Positions 7,663 to 14,647 of a stretch of 14,648 nucleotides of DNA are shown in pieces. Location of the stretch: NCBI GenBank assembly GCA_017615445.1, contig JAGAAD010000024.1, forward strand, positions 1-14,648, in the 5' to 3' direction. Below the pieces are notes generated by a model that saw nothing but the letters and a program-made list of their open reading frames with translations, was not told the DNA's origin and did no database searches. The translations under genes were made by a program, and so were the position numbers. Each line of letters starts with the position of its first letter. The first letter of the stretch is position 1. The DNA comes from Bacteroidales bacterium (GTDB lineage Bacteria > Bacteroidota > Bacteroidia > Bacteroidales > UBA932).

Positions 7663-7695
7663 CAAAGATAGTTAAACTATTTCACTTTTCCGAAA
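7663..7695 (-). promoter_or_regulatory. Candidate internal promoter for bamA
   Basis: Read on the minus strand, TATCTTTG at 7670-7663 is a perfect match to the Bacteroides -7 box TAnnTTTG. TTTC at 7695-7692, 21 bases upstream, is one base off the -33 box TTTG. Transcription would begin around 7656, some 14 bases before the bamA ATG. The upstream element lies inside the end of uppS. The match is visible; activity is inferred. Confidence 0.45.
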
Positions 7696-8366
7696 CGGCG
7701 GTCGCGCTTGGAATACTCCTCGATCGCGGCCACGAGGCTATCCTTTCTAAAATCAGGCCAAAGTGTGTCGGTGAAGACGAACTCGGTGTAGGCGGTCTGC
7801 CAAAGCATGTAATTGCTGATGCGTTCTTCGCCCGAAGTGCGGATGAGAAGCTCGGGATCCGGAACGCCGGCCGTGACCAGCGCGGAGTCTATGTCTTCCA
7901 TCGTGATCTCCTCCGGATTCTTGCCCGAAGCGGCGAGCTTGCGAGTGGCCTGCAGGATGTCCCACTTGCCGCTGTAGCTCAGCATTATGAGCATGGTGGT
8001 GTTCGGGTTGTTTTCCGTGGCTTTCTCCAGATTCGTGATCGCGTCGTTCAAATCCGGGGCGAGCCTGGAGCGGTTTCCGAGCACGCGGAAGCGCACGCCG
8101 TTGTCCATCAGGGTGTTGTACTCCTGGATCATGCACTTCGCGAGCAGAGACATCAGGGCGGAGACTTCCTCGCCCGGGCGGTTCCAGTTCTCCTCCGAGA
8201 ATGCGTAGAGCGAGAGATACTTCACTCCGAGTTCGACGCATTTTTCGGTGACGGCGCGGACGCTCTTCACTCCTTCGATATGGCCCTGGACGCGGTCCAG
8301 ACCGCGCTGCCTGGCCCAACGGCCGTTGCCGTCCATTATGATGCTTATGTGCTGGGGAACGATCAT
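7677..8366 (-). CDS. uppS: Isoprenyl (di-trans,poly-cis-undecaprenyl) diphosphate synthase
   Basis: UppS adds isopentenyl units in cis to farnesyl diphosphate, making the C55 lipid carrier used for peptidoglycan and surface polysaccharides. The 229 residues are a normal bacterial length. Conserved cis-prenyltransferase motifs are present: HISIIMDGNGRWA with the catalytic aspartate at residue 12, the YAFSEENWNRP segment near residues 53-63, LSYSGKWDI in the middle, and the C-terminal LIRTSGEERISNYMLWQ block that binds the pyrophosphate of IPP. The ATG directly follows the nadK stop (TAA then ATG with no bases between), so the two are surely cotranscribed. bamA follows 34 bases later. Confidence 0.96.
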   Translation of the reverse strand: MIVPQHISIIMDGNGRWARQRGLDRVQGHIEGVKSVRAVTEKCVELGVKYLSLYAFSEENWNRPGEEVSALMSLLAKCMIQEYNTLMDNGVRFRVLGNRSRLAPDLNDAITNLEKATENNPNTTMLIMLSYSGKWDILQATRKLAASGKNPEEITMEDIDSALVTAGVPDPELLIRTSGEERISNYMLWQTAYTEFVFTDTLWPDFRKDSLVAAIEEYSKRDRRFGKVK

Positions 8367-9179
8367 TTACCTGCTGTTGCGGACGTCCTCGCCCCAGAAC
8401 AGCTTGGAGCGCAGGGCGTCGATGAAACTTGATTTGCCGAAGGTCACGCGCCTGAGGGCGAACGGGGCGCAGCAGACCTTGATCCGGGCGCCGGCCGGGA
8501 GGACATAGTCCTTGTTGTCCACGGACAGCAGCACCGAGCGGTTCTTGCGGTCCATCGCCGTCATCTCCACCTTCGAGTCCTTGCGGACCACGAGCGGGCG
8601 GACGTTAAGGTTATGCGGCGCGATAGGCGCGATTATGAGCACGTCCACGTCCGGAGGGCAGATGGGGCCGCCGGCGCTCAGGGAGTAGGCCGTGCTGCCG
8701 GTGCTGGTGCTGACGAGGAGGCCGTCGCACCAGTAGGTGGGCAGTTCAGCGCCGTCCAGCTTCAGGCCTACGCCCAAGGTGCCGGCGCCGCTGCGGCGGA
8801 ACGCCACTTCGTTCAGCGCGTACGGGAAAATCGCGGGCGCGCCTTCGCCTTCCACCCGGACCTCGAGCATCTCGCGGTTCTCCACCGTGTACTGGCCGGC
8901 GAGGAGCGGTTCGAGCACCGAGCCGAGCTCGGCGTCCGACAGGAAGCCCATACGGCCGAGGTTGATGCCGAGAATCGGCACGCCGGCTTCGCAGACTATC
9001 CTGGAGGCGGTGAGGAAGGTTCCGTCGCCGCCGAAGGCGATCAGCATGTCAGTGCCGGGGGCGAGGCCTCCGGCCACGTCGTATGTGCTGACGCCGGCCG
9101 CGGCAAGGTCTTTGAGGAAAGACCGGACGGAGGGATCGGTCGCGAGACCTGATTTCTTTATGAAATATGCAATTTTCAT
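8367..9179 (-). CDS. nadK: NAD kinase
   Basis: NadK phosphorylates NAD to NADP with ATP or polyphosphate in the cytoplasm. I choose the ATG at 9179 (MKIAYFIKKSG...), giving 270 residues. An in-frame ATG at 9233 would add 18 residues not typical of the family and would overlap the start of the divergent pdxJ gene. The signature GGDGT is at 50-54, NLGRMGFL at 73-80, the paired NE at 123-124, and the substrate-binding DGLLVSTSTGSTAYSLSAGG block begins at 152. The short leader carries a perfect -7 box (9189-9196), so this is probably the first gene of the minus-strand cluster. Its stop abuts the uppS start. Its product would support the NADPH-type GdhA encoded downstream, though that is only a functional association. 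Confidence 0.96.
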   Translation of the reverse strand: MKIAYFIKKSGLATDPSVRSFLKDLAAAGVSTYDVAGGLAPGTDMLIAFGGDGTFLTASRIVCEAGVPILGINLGRMGFLSDAELGSVLEPLLAGQYTVENREMLEVRVEGEGAPAIFPYALNEVAFRRSGAGTLGVGLKLDGAELPTYWCDGLLVSTSTGSTAYSLSAGGPICPPDVDVLIIAPIAPHNLNVRPLVVRKDSKVEMTAMDRKNRSVLLSVDNKDYVLPAGARIKVCCAPFALRRVTFGKSSFIDALRSKLFWGEDVRNSR

Positions 9180-9188
9180 ATGGAGCCT

Positions 9189-9196
9189 CAAATTTA
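9189..9196 (-). promoter_or_regulatory. -7 promoter box for nadK
   Basis: Read on the minus strand this is TAAATTTG, a perfect TAnnTTTG, whose inner edge lies 9 bases before the nadK ATG at 9179. The predicted transcript start is only a few bases before the ATG, implying a very short leader. No TTTG is present at the expected -33 distance. This position supports the shorter nadK start. Confidence 0.5.
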
Positions 9197-9209
9197 GCAT
9201 TTTTATTTG

Positions 9210-9217
9210 TATTTTTG
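9210..9217 (+). promoter_or_regulatory. -7 promoter box for pdxJ
   Basis: TATTTTTG is a perfect match to the Bacteroides -7 box TAnnTTTG and ends 9 bases before the pdxJ ATG at 9227. As for the opposite promoter, no clear -33 TTTG is seen at 19-21 bases upstream. The two divergent -7 boxes are only 13 bases apart within a 47-base gap. Confidence 0.5.
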
Positions 9218-9226
9218 CGCGTTTAG

Positions 9227-9952
9227 ATGACAAGGCTTAGCGTAAATATCAACAAGATCGCGACCCTTCGAAACGCCCGCGGGGGCAACCTGCCGGACGT
9301 GGAGAAAGCGGCTGTGGACATCGAGCGTTTCGGGGCGGAAGGAATCACCGTCCACCCGCGCCCGGACGAGCGCCACATCCGCTATTCGGACGTCCGTCTG
9401 CTGAGGCCCCTTGTGAAGACCGAGTTCAACATCGAGGGCAATCCGGAGGAGTCGTTCCGCAACCTAGTGCTCGAGGTCGTCCCCGAACAGGTGACCCTCG
9501 TGCCGGACGGACACGACGCCATTACCTCTAACGCCGGCTGGAACGTCATCGAAAACAAAGCATTTTTGACGGAGATGTGCTCGCTGTTCCGCACTAAGGG
9601 AATCCGCGTGTCCATCTTTATCGACCCCGTCCCCGAGATGGCTTTCGCCGCCAAGGAGTGCGGAGCGGACAGGGTGGAGCTGTACACCGCAGCCTATGCG
9701 GCCGGCTACCCAGCCGATCCCGCCAGGGCGATCGCGCCGTATCTGGCGACAGCCAGCGCCGCGCGCGAATGCGGGCTCGGCCTGAACGCCGGCCACGACC
9801 TCAGCCTCGAAAATCTCGAGTACTTCGTCCGGACCATCCCCTGGACAGACGAGGTCTCGATCGGCCACGCCCTGATCAGCGACGCCCTCTACCTGGGCCT
9901 TGAGAAGACAGTCTCCGAGTATCTCCGTCTAACCCACGCAACAAATAATTAA
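9227..9952 (+). CDS. pdxJ: Pyridoxine 5'-phosphate synthase
   Basis: PdxJ condenses 3-amino-2-oxopropyl phosphate with deoxyxylulose 5-phosphate, the ring-closing step of DXP-dependent vitamin B6 synthesis, in the cytoplasm. The 241-residue TIM barrel starts with the family's hallmark [16 protein letters not shown]. Conserved catalytic positions are His43 in [11 protein letters not shown], Glu70 in FNIEG and His190 in NAGHDLS, matching His45, Glu72 and His193 of the E. coli enzyme. The phosphate-binding IGHALI lies near the C-terminus. It is divergent from nadK and first of three plus-strand genes; the next starts 9 bases after its stop. Confidence 0.96.
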   Translation: MTRLSVNINKIATLRNARGGNLPDVEKAAVDIERFGAEGITVHPRPDERHIRYSDVRLLRPLVKTEFNIEGNPEESFRNLVLEVVPEQVTLVPDGHDAITSNAGWNVIENKAFLTEMCSLFRTKGIRVSIFIDPVPEMAFAAKECGADRVELYTAAYAAGYPADPARAIAPYLATASAARECGLGLNAGHDLSLENLEYFVRTIPWTDEVSIGHALISDALYLGLEKTVSEYLRLTHATNN

Positions 9953-9961
9953 AGTATAGAA

Positions 9962-10573
9962 ATGAAAAAGACACCCATCATCCTGAGCATTTGCGCCCTC
10001 GCGGTCGCCGTTGCCGCTCTCGTACTCACAATCGTTCCCATTTGCAAGGCAGACAAAGCCGAGGCGGCAGCCGAGGAAGCCGAAGCCTCCGCTATCAACG
10101 TCGCTTATTTCATCGTGGACGAAGTCGTCTCCAACTATCAGATGGCGATAGACCTTAACGCTTCTTTCGAGAAGAAAGCGAAAGGCATCAACGACGACCT
10201 CACCCGTCGCAACAACAAACTCGAGAACGAGCAGAAGGAAATCGCTGACAAGCTGAACAAGGGCCTCGTCACCCGCAGCACCGCAGAAGTGCAGATCGGA
10301 AAGTGGCAGGAGAAAGTGGCTCAGTTCCAGGAGCTCACCCAGCAGAAGCAGAACGAGCTCGCCGAGGAGCAGCAGGTTATGCTCAACAATGTGGCGAACG
10401 CCATCGGCGAATATGTGAAGAAGTACAATGAAGAGAAAGGCTACACCATGATCTTCAGCACCACCAGCGGACTTCTCAGCCAGCCCGTCGCAGACGCGGA
10501 GGCCGGCCTCAACATCACTGCAGATCTCATCGAAGGCCTCAACAAAGAATATCAGGCCAACAAGAAAAAGTAA
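9962..10573 (+). CDS. Membrane-anchored OmpH/Skp-like protein
   Basis: This 203-residue protein has a hydrophobic N-terminal segment (about residues 5-27) without a clean signal-peptidase site. A cysteine at 28 is preceded by VPI, a poor lipobox, so it is probably held by an uncleaved inner-membrane anchor. The periplasmic part shows Skp topology: a beta segment INVAYFIVDEVVSNY near 45-59, then a long charged helical hairpin of about 70-150 rich in K, E and Q, then a returning beta segment YTMIFSTTSG and a C-terminal helix. It differs in sequence and anchoring from the secreted OmpH protein at 4476-5039 and probably has another client or location. It sits 9 bases after pdxJ and 3 bases before the LysM gene. 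Confidence 0.85.
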   Translation: MKKTPIILSICALAVAVAALVLTIVPICKADKAEAAAEEAEASAINVAYFIVDEVVSNYQMAIDLNASFEKKAKGINDDLTRRNNKLENEQKEIADKLNKGLVTRSTAEVQIGKWQEKVAQFQELTQQKQNELAEEQQVMLNNVANAIGEYVKKYNEEKGYTMIFSTTSGLLSQPVADAEAGLNITADLIEGLNKEYQANKKK

Positions 10574-10576
10574 GTT

Positions 10577-12145
10577 TTGCGCAGGCTAGTCACTCTGTTC
10601 GCCGCCCTGCTCTTAGCGGGCTTCGGGGCAGCCGCACAGGAATCGGAGCAGTTCGTTCCGGCTCCCGTTAAGGTCACGACCGACATGGTCCGGGTGGGAG
10701 ACCATCTCTTCTACGCCCATGTGGTCCAGGCCCGCCAGACCCTCTACGGCATCGGCAAGGCCTACGGAGTTTCGAGCCTTGACATAATCGACGCCAACCC
10801 GAAACTGGACCTGCATAACCGGCCGATCCACCCGGGCGACGTCCTCCTGATCCCCGTCCGCACTCGCGATCTGGTCCCCGCGGCGCCAAAAGACACCGTT
10901 CCGGCGCCAATCGCAGCTCCGGACACCCTTTCGGCGCCAAAAGACAGCATTTCGGCGCCGATCGCGGCCCCGGACACCATTCCGGCGCCGAAAGACACCG
11001 TTTTAGCGCCGAAGGACAGCATCCAGCCGCCGATCGACACTCTCGCGGTGCCCGTGGACACCGTCCCGCCGGTTCCCGTGCGCCCGCACTTCGTCTACGA
11101 CTATGTGGACAAGGTCCATGTCGCGCTGCTGCTGCCCCTGGCGGCCGAGACCAACGCGAACCAGTACTACCTCAACTTCTACTTCGGCGCCATGCTCGCA
11201 GCGCGCGACCTCGGCAATGCCGGAGTGGACCTGGATGTGACCGTCCTGGATGTCAGCTCGAGCAAGGACTTTGCGAAAGTGGGCAAGGTGCTCGAGCAGA
11301 GCGACGTGATTATAGGCCCGGTGGGTGTGGCGGACATCAAGCGCACGCTGCTGAATCTGCCCGAGGGCAAGGTGATAGTCTCCCCCATGGACCCGAAGAC
11401 CGAGGTTCTGATCGAGGATAATCCCGTGATTCTGGCAGCCACCCCGGCGAGCACCCAGATCGAGGACGCGGTCTCGTGGATGAAATCGAACATGGCCCCG
11501 GCCGATTCGCTGATAATCGTCAAGGAGGCCGGATATCCGATGACCGCCAATTCGAAGTACCTGATCGAACATATCGACCCGTCTTCGATTGAAAAGCACA
11601 TCAACGTCTCCTACGCTCTCTCCGAGGGCATCAAGATGAACGAAGACTTCTTCATGCACCACACCCATCTGAAGGACACTGTCACCTGGGTGGTCGCGGC
11701 CTCCGAGCACGACGTGTTCGTGAAGGATGTCATCAGAAACGTGGCGCTGCAGAACTACATGGGCCACAACGTCTACATCTACGGCCCCGCGAAGACCAAG
11801 GGCACGGACATGGACGAAATGTGCGGCGCTCGCCTACATCAGAGCGCGACCTATTTCATCGATTACGACGATCCCGCAGTGATCAGTTTCGTCAAGGATT
11901 TCCGTGCGCTGTTCCAGGCCGAGCCGGACAATTTCGCTTTCCATGGCTACGACACGCTGAAGTACTTTGTCGGCATCTGCGACGAGTACGGCCGCAACTG
12001 GCCGCTGAAACTGGACGCCTACAAGATGCACGGCCTTCAGACCAATTTCAAATTCTACTGGAATCCCTCCACCAAGGGCGCAGTGAACGCAGGAATCCGC
12101 CGGGTGGTCTACTCCCCCGGTTTCCAGGTCGAAGTTCTGAAATAA
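10577..12145 (+). CDS. Secreted LysM protein with proline-rich repeat linker and periplasmic-binding-type domain
   Basis: A TTG at 10577, 3 bases after the preceding stop, gives a good signal peptide (MRRLVTLFAALLLAGFGAAAQ), so I accept this rare start; no ATG or GTG lies in a better place. A LysM domain covers about residues 44-94 (QTLYGIGKAYGVSSLDIIDAN then HPGDVLLIPV) and should bind the glycan of peptidoglycan. Residues 95-170 are a Pro/Ala/Asp repeat linker. Residues of about 178-520 resemble a type 1 periplasmic-binding fold, as in amino-acid receptor proteins: HVALLLPLAAE, YFGAMLAARDLGNAG, VIIGPVGVADI, VIVSPMDP, and later FHGYDTLKYFVGICDEYG. Bacteroidales homologues are usually labelled LysM or ABC-substrate-binding proteins. 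No transporter gene is nearby, so a role in cell-wall control rather than uptake is likelier (inference). Its stop abuts the recN stop. Confidence 0.82.
   Translation: MRRLVTLFAALLLAGFGAAAQESEQFVPAPVKVTTDMVRVGDHLFYAHVVQARQTLYGIGKAYGVSSLDIIDANPKLDLHNRPIHPGDVLLIPVRTRDLVPAAPKDTVPAPIAAPDTLSAPKDSISAPIAAPDTIPAPKDTVLAPKDSIQPPIDTLAVPVDTVPPVPVRPHFVYDYVDKVHVALLLPLAAETNANQYYLNFYFGAMLAARDLGNAGVDLDVTVLDVSSSKDFAKVGKVLEQSDVIIGPVGVADIKRTLLNLPEGKVIVSPMDPKTEVLIEDNPVILAATPASTQIEDAVSWMKSNMAPADSLIIVKEAGYPMTANSKYLIEHIDPSSIEKHINVSYALSEGIKMNEDFFMHHTHLKDTVTWVVAASEHDVFVKDVIRNVALQNYMGHNVYIYGPAKTKGTDMDEMCGARLHQSATYFIDYDDPAVISFVKDFRALFQAEPDNFAFHGYDTLKYFVGICDEYGRNWPLKLDAYKMHGLQTNFKFYWNPSTKGAVNAGIRRVVYSPGFQVEVLK
10883..11071 (+). 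repeat. In-frame proline-rich tandem repeat in the LysM protein linker
   Basis: Residues 103-165 of the LysM protein consist of degenerate 7-residue units of the form AP(K/I)D(T/S)(V/I/L)x. At the start these are organised as a 17-residue (51-base) higher-order unit seen twice in tandem: APKDTVPAPIAAPDTLS then APKDSISAPIAAPDTIP. After these come simple 7-residue units that decay towards the end. At DNA level the motif GGCGCC(A/G)AA recurs. All visible units keep the frame, so copy-number change would alter linker length without breaking the protein. Confidence 0.75.
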
Positions 12146-13813
12146 CTACTGCGAAAGAAGAGATTTGGCATTCGCCAGTGCTTCCGGGGTGATGGATGCC
12201 CCACTGAGGAGCCTGGCGATTTCTTTTACGCGCTCGTCGCCGCGGACTTCGCGGATAGTGCTGACGGTGCGGCCCTGCGCGTCGTCGGATTTTTCCACCA
12301 CATAGTGTGCGCTGCCCTTGGCGGCCACCTGCGGGAGGTGCGTGATGGCGAAGACCTGCATGGACTCGCCCATTTCGCAGATGAGGGCGCCCATCTTGTG
12401 CGCCGCGCTGCCGCTGACGCCGGTGTCTATCTCGTCGAAGATCATGGTGGGCATGCCGGCATAGCGGGCCATCATAGCCTTCAGGCAGAGCATGATGCGG
12501 CTGATTTCGCCGCCGGACGCGCATTTCGCAAGGTCCACCGGGGCGGTCTTGCCAGTGGCGCTGAAGCAGAAGGTGACGGCGTCCGCGCCGGTGGGGCCGG
12601 GCTTGCCCTCGCTGAGTTCTGCGGTGAAGAGAGCTTTCTCCAGCTCGAGGGCGTGGATGGACGATTCGATCTCCCGGGCCAGCGAGGGCGCAGCCTTGGC
12701 GCGGCCGGCGCGGAGTTTCGCGCAGACATCTCCGTAGACCTTTTCGGCGGCGGCGAGCTGTTTCTCCAGCTCGGCCACCTTTTCCTCGAGGGCGGTGCCG
12801 TCGAAGAGCTCCTGGCTCAGGGCTTCGCGGATTTCGATCAGCTCGCCGACTGTGCGGACATTGTGCCTGCGCAGCAGCTGATAGATGACGGATATGCGTT
12901 CTTCCACCTCGGCCAGACGCTCCTGCGAGAGGACTATTCCCGAATCGACCCTGTCTATCTCCGAACAAACGTCGTCCAGTTCGATGCGTGCGGAGTCCAG
13001 GCGCTCGGCGAGTTCGCTCAGAGCGGGGACATAGCGCGCGGTCTTTTCCAGAAGCTTGCGGGCTTCGGTCAGCGCGGAGGTGACGCTCAGGCGCTCGTCC
13101 GAGGGGTCCAGCATGTCGATGGCGCCCGCGAGATTGGTCTTGATTTCCTCCGCGTTCGCGAGCTGCTTCTGCTCTTCCTCCAGCTCCTCAAGCTCGCCTT
13201 CGCGCAGGTTTGCGCGGTCCAGCTGGTCGAACTGCGCGCGGGAGTAGTCGCTTTCGGCGGCGAGGTGAGAGAGGCGGTCGCGGGCGGCCTGAAGGTCTGC
13301 CCGAACCGTCTGCAGGCGCTGCCAGCTTTGTGCAGCCTCCGCCCTTTCCGAGCCGAGCCCGGCGTAGTTGTCAAGCAGCGAGAGCTGGAACGCGCGGCTG
13401 GTGAGCATCAGGCTCTGATGCTGGGAGTGGATGTCCACGAGCTGCCCGGCGATGTCCGCCAGCAGCTGGACCTGGACGGGAGAGTCGTTGATGAACGAGC
13501 GGGAGCGGCCGGTGCTGTGCACTACCCTTCTGATCAGAAGGCTGCCGTCTTCCCACTCCACATCCGCTTCGTCCAGAAGCGCTCTAATTTCAGCCGAGTC
13601 TTCGACTGAGAACTCCGCTTCCACCACACAACTGTCCGCGCCGGCGCTGATTATCGACGCGTCGGCCTTGGCGCCCGTCAGGAGCGACAAAGCCCCCAGC
13701 AAGATGCTCTTGCCGGCGCCGGTCTGGCCGGTGATGATGACAAGACCCTCCGGGAACGTGATGTCCAGAGAGTCTATCAGCACGTAGTTACGGACGTGGA
13801 GAGAGCGGAGCAT
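12146..13813 (-). CDS. recN: DNA repair protein RecN
   Basis: RecN is an SMC-like ATPase that helps repair double-strand breaks by holding DNA ends for RecA. The 555 residues match the usual length. The N-terminal half of the ATPase opens with LRSLHVRNYVLID, and Walker A GQTGAGKS is at 29-36. A long central coiled coil of about residues 150-370, rich in E, L, A and R, is interrupted at its hairpin. The ABC signature ASGGEISR is at 432-439 and Walker B TMIFDEID begins at 456. THLPQVAA near 491 provides the switch histidine. The gene lies 12 bases downstream of rpoZ and ends stop-to-stop against the LysM gene. coaBC and a DUF4835 gene, often found before recN in Bacteroidetes, are absent. Confidence 0.96.
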   Translation of the reverse strand: MLRSLHVRNYVLIDSLDITFPEGLVIITGQTGAGKSILLGALSLLTGAKADASIISAGADSCVVEAEFSVEDSAEIRALLDEADVEWEDGSLLIRRVVHSTGRSRSFINDSPVQVQLLADIAGQLVDIHSQHQSLMLTSRAFQLSLLDNYAGLGSERAEAAQSWQRLQTVRADLQAARDRLSHLAAESDYSRAQFDQLDRANLREGELEELEEEQKQLANAEEIKTNLAGAIDMLDPSDERLSVTSALTEARKLLEKTARYVPALSELAERLDSARIELDDVCSEIDRVDSGIVLSQERLAEVEERISVIYQLLRRHNVRTVGELIEIREALSQELFDGTALEEKVAELEKQLAAAEKVYGDVCAKLRAGRAKAAPSLAREIESSIHALELEKALFTAELSEGKPGPTGADAVTFCFSATGKTAPVDLAKCASGGEISRIMLCLKAMMARYAGMPTMIFDEIDTGVSGSAAHKMGALICEMGESMQVFAITHLPQVAAKGSAHYVVEKSDDAQGRTVSTIREVRGDERVKEIARLLSGASITPEALANAKSLLSQ

Positions 13814-13825
13814 GGCCCGGAATGT

Positions 13826-14158
13826 TTAGTCTTCGAGACCGTCTTTTCCTGCTCCGGCTGTGCGGTAGTAGAGCTCGCCTGCCTTGAATTCTTCGATGGC
13901 GATGAGGTCCGGCTTCGGAAGGCGCTCGTAGTACTTCGAGATCTCGATCTGCTCTTTGTTCTCGAACACTTCTTCCATATTGTCGCGCTCGTTGCGGAAA
14001 TCCTCGAGCTTCTTCTGAATCTCTTTCTTTTCCTCGAGTGCGATCTGATTTGCCCTCTTCGAGAGGATCACTACTGTTTCGTAAAGATTACCGGTGGGTG
14101 CCGCGAGCTCTTTCGTGTCGCGGGTGATGGTGTTGGTAGGTACTTCCCTGATATCCAT
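13826..14158 (-). CDS. rpoZ: RNA polymerase omega subunit, Bacteroidetes type
   Basis: This 110-residue protein matches the Bacteroidetes omega/Rpb6-like family: a conserved segment TGNLYETVVILSKRANQIA (residues 23-41) corresponds to the helical core that clamps the beta' C-terminus, followed by the family-specific tail with VFENKEQIEISKYYERLPKP and EEFKAGELYYR. Omega assists assembly and stability of RNA polymerase and in some bacteria binds ppGpp. It is longer at the C-terminus than the minimal proteobacterial omega, as is normal in this phylum. It lies between bamD (57 bases upstream) and recN (12 bases downstream), the expected phylum-specific neighbourhood. No good -7 box is seen in the 57-base gap; TAATTTG near its start lacks one base of spacing. 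Confidence 0.88.
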   Translation of the reverse strand: MDIREVPTNTITRDTKELAAPTGNLYETVVILSKRANQIALEEKKEIQKKLEDFRNERDNMEEVFENKEQIEISKYYERLPKPDLIAIEEFKAGELYYRTAGAGKDGLED

Positions 14159-14215
14159 AGTAAAATAACTTGTTTCTAATATGGATACCGGACGCAGTGC
14201 GCGGAAAGTTTCAAA

Positions 14216-14647
14216 TTATTTGTTTCTGATTTTTTTGTAGAGGGCGTCGAGCTCCTTGCGGTAGTGCGACTCCGGGTATTCACCGATGAAATTCAGGTAG
14301 TCGTCCGCGAAGACCATATAGCGCTCTTTCTGCTTCTCGGGCACACTCAGACGGGCATAGTGATAGGACGCCATCGCGGCGTAGTAGAGGATGTCTTCCC
14401 TGTAGGCGTTGTCTGAATCGTCTTTCAGAACATTCTTCAAAGCCACTCTCGCAGCTTTGTAGTCCTCCATCTTATAATAGAGTTTGGCGCTTTCGTAGGC
14501 TTTGCGATCCAGCCTGTCCGAGAGATCTGAAAGCATCTTTTCGCAGACGGGCCTGTTCGCGGAACGCGGATGGGCGAGGATGTACTCGCTGATGGCGGTG
14601 ATGGCGGTGTAGGTGGGAGTCTGGTCCAGCTCATAACGGAGAGTGGA
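14216..14647 (-). CDS. bamD: Outer-membrane assembly lipoprotein BamD, C-terminal part
   Basis: The minus-strand frame is open from the right edge to a TAA at 14218-14216, giving the last 143 residues. The ATG at 14536 is internal and not a start, since the sequence upstream of it (YELDQTPTYTAITAISEYIL) is a clear tetratricopeptide helix pair typical of BamD. Further TPR-like pieces follow: YESAKLYYKMEDYKAARVAL, and later FADDYLNFIGEYPESHY. BamD is an outer-membrane lipoprotein that receives barrel precursors and works with BamA. The lipid-attachment cysteine and first TPRs lie outside the window. The position before rpoZ agrees with the Bacteroidetes bamD-rpoZ pair. Confidence 0.88.
   Translation of the reverse strand, partial: STLRYELDQTPTYTAITAISEYILAHPRSANRPVCEKMLSDLSDRLDRKAYESAKLYYKMEDYKAARVALKNVLKDDSDNAYREDILYYAAMASYHYARLSVPEKQKERYMVFADDYLNFIGEYPESHYRKELDALYKKIRNK

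Noticed and set aside
7611..8432. A 273-codon plus-strand ORF spanning the bamA start, uppS and the nadK end
   Set aside because: It crosses two gene boundaries on the opposite strand and has no family resemblance.
9180..9233. Extended nadK start at 9233, adding 18 residues
   Set aside because: It would overlap the pdxJ start and the divergent promoter boxes, and the added residues are not typical of NAD kinases.
12305..13609. A 434-codon plus-strand ORF opposite recN
   Set aside because: recN is unmistakable on the other strand. The ORF has no recognisable domain and a low-complexity composition; it exists because recN, in GC-rich codon usage, rarely uses the codons that would read as stops in antisense.
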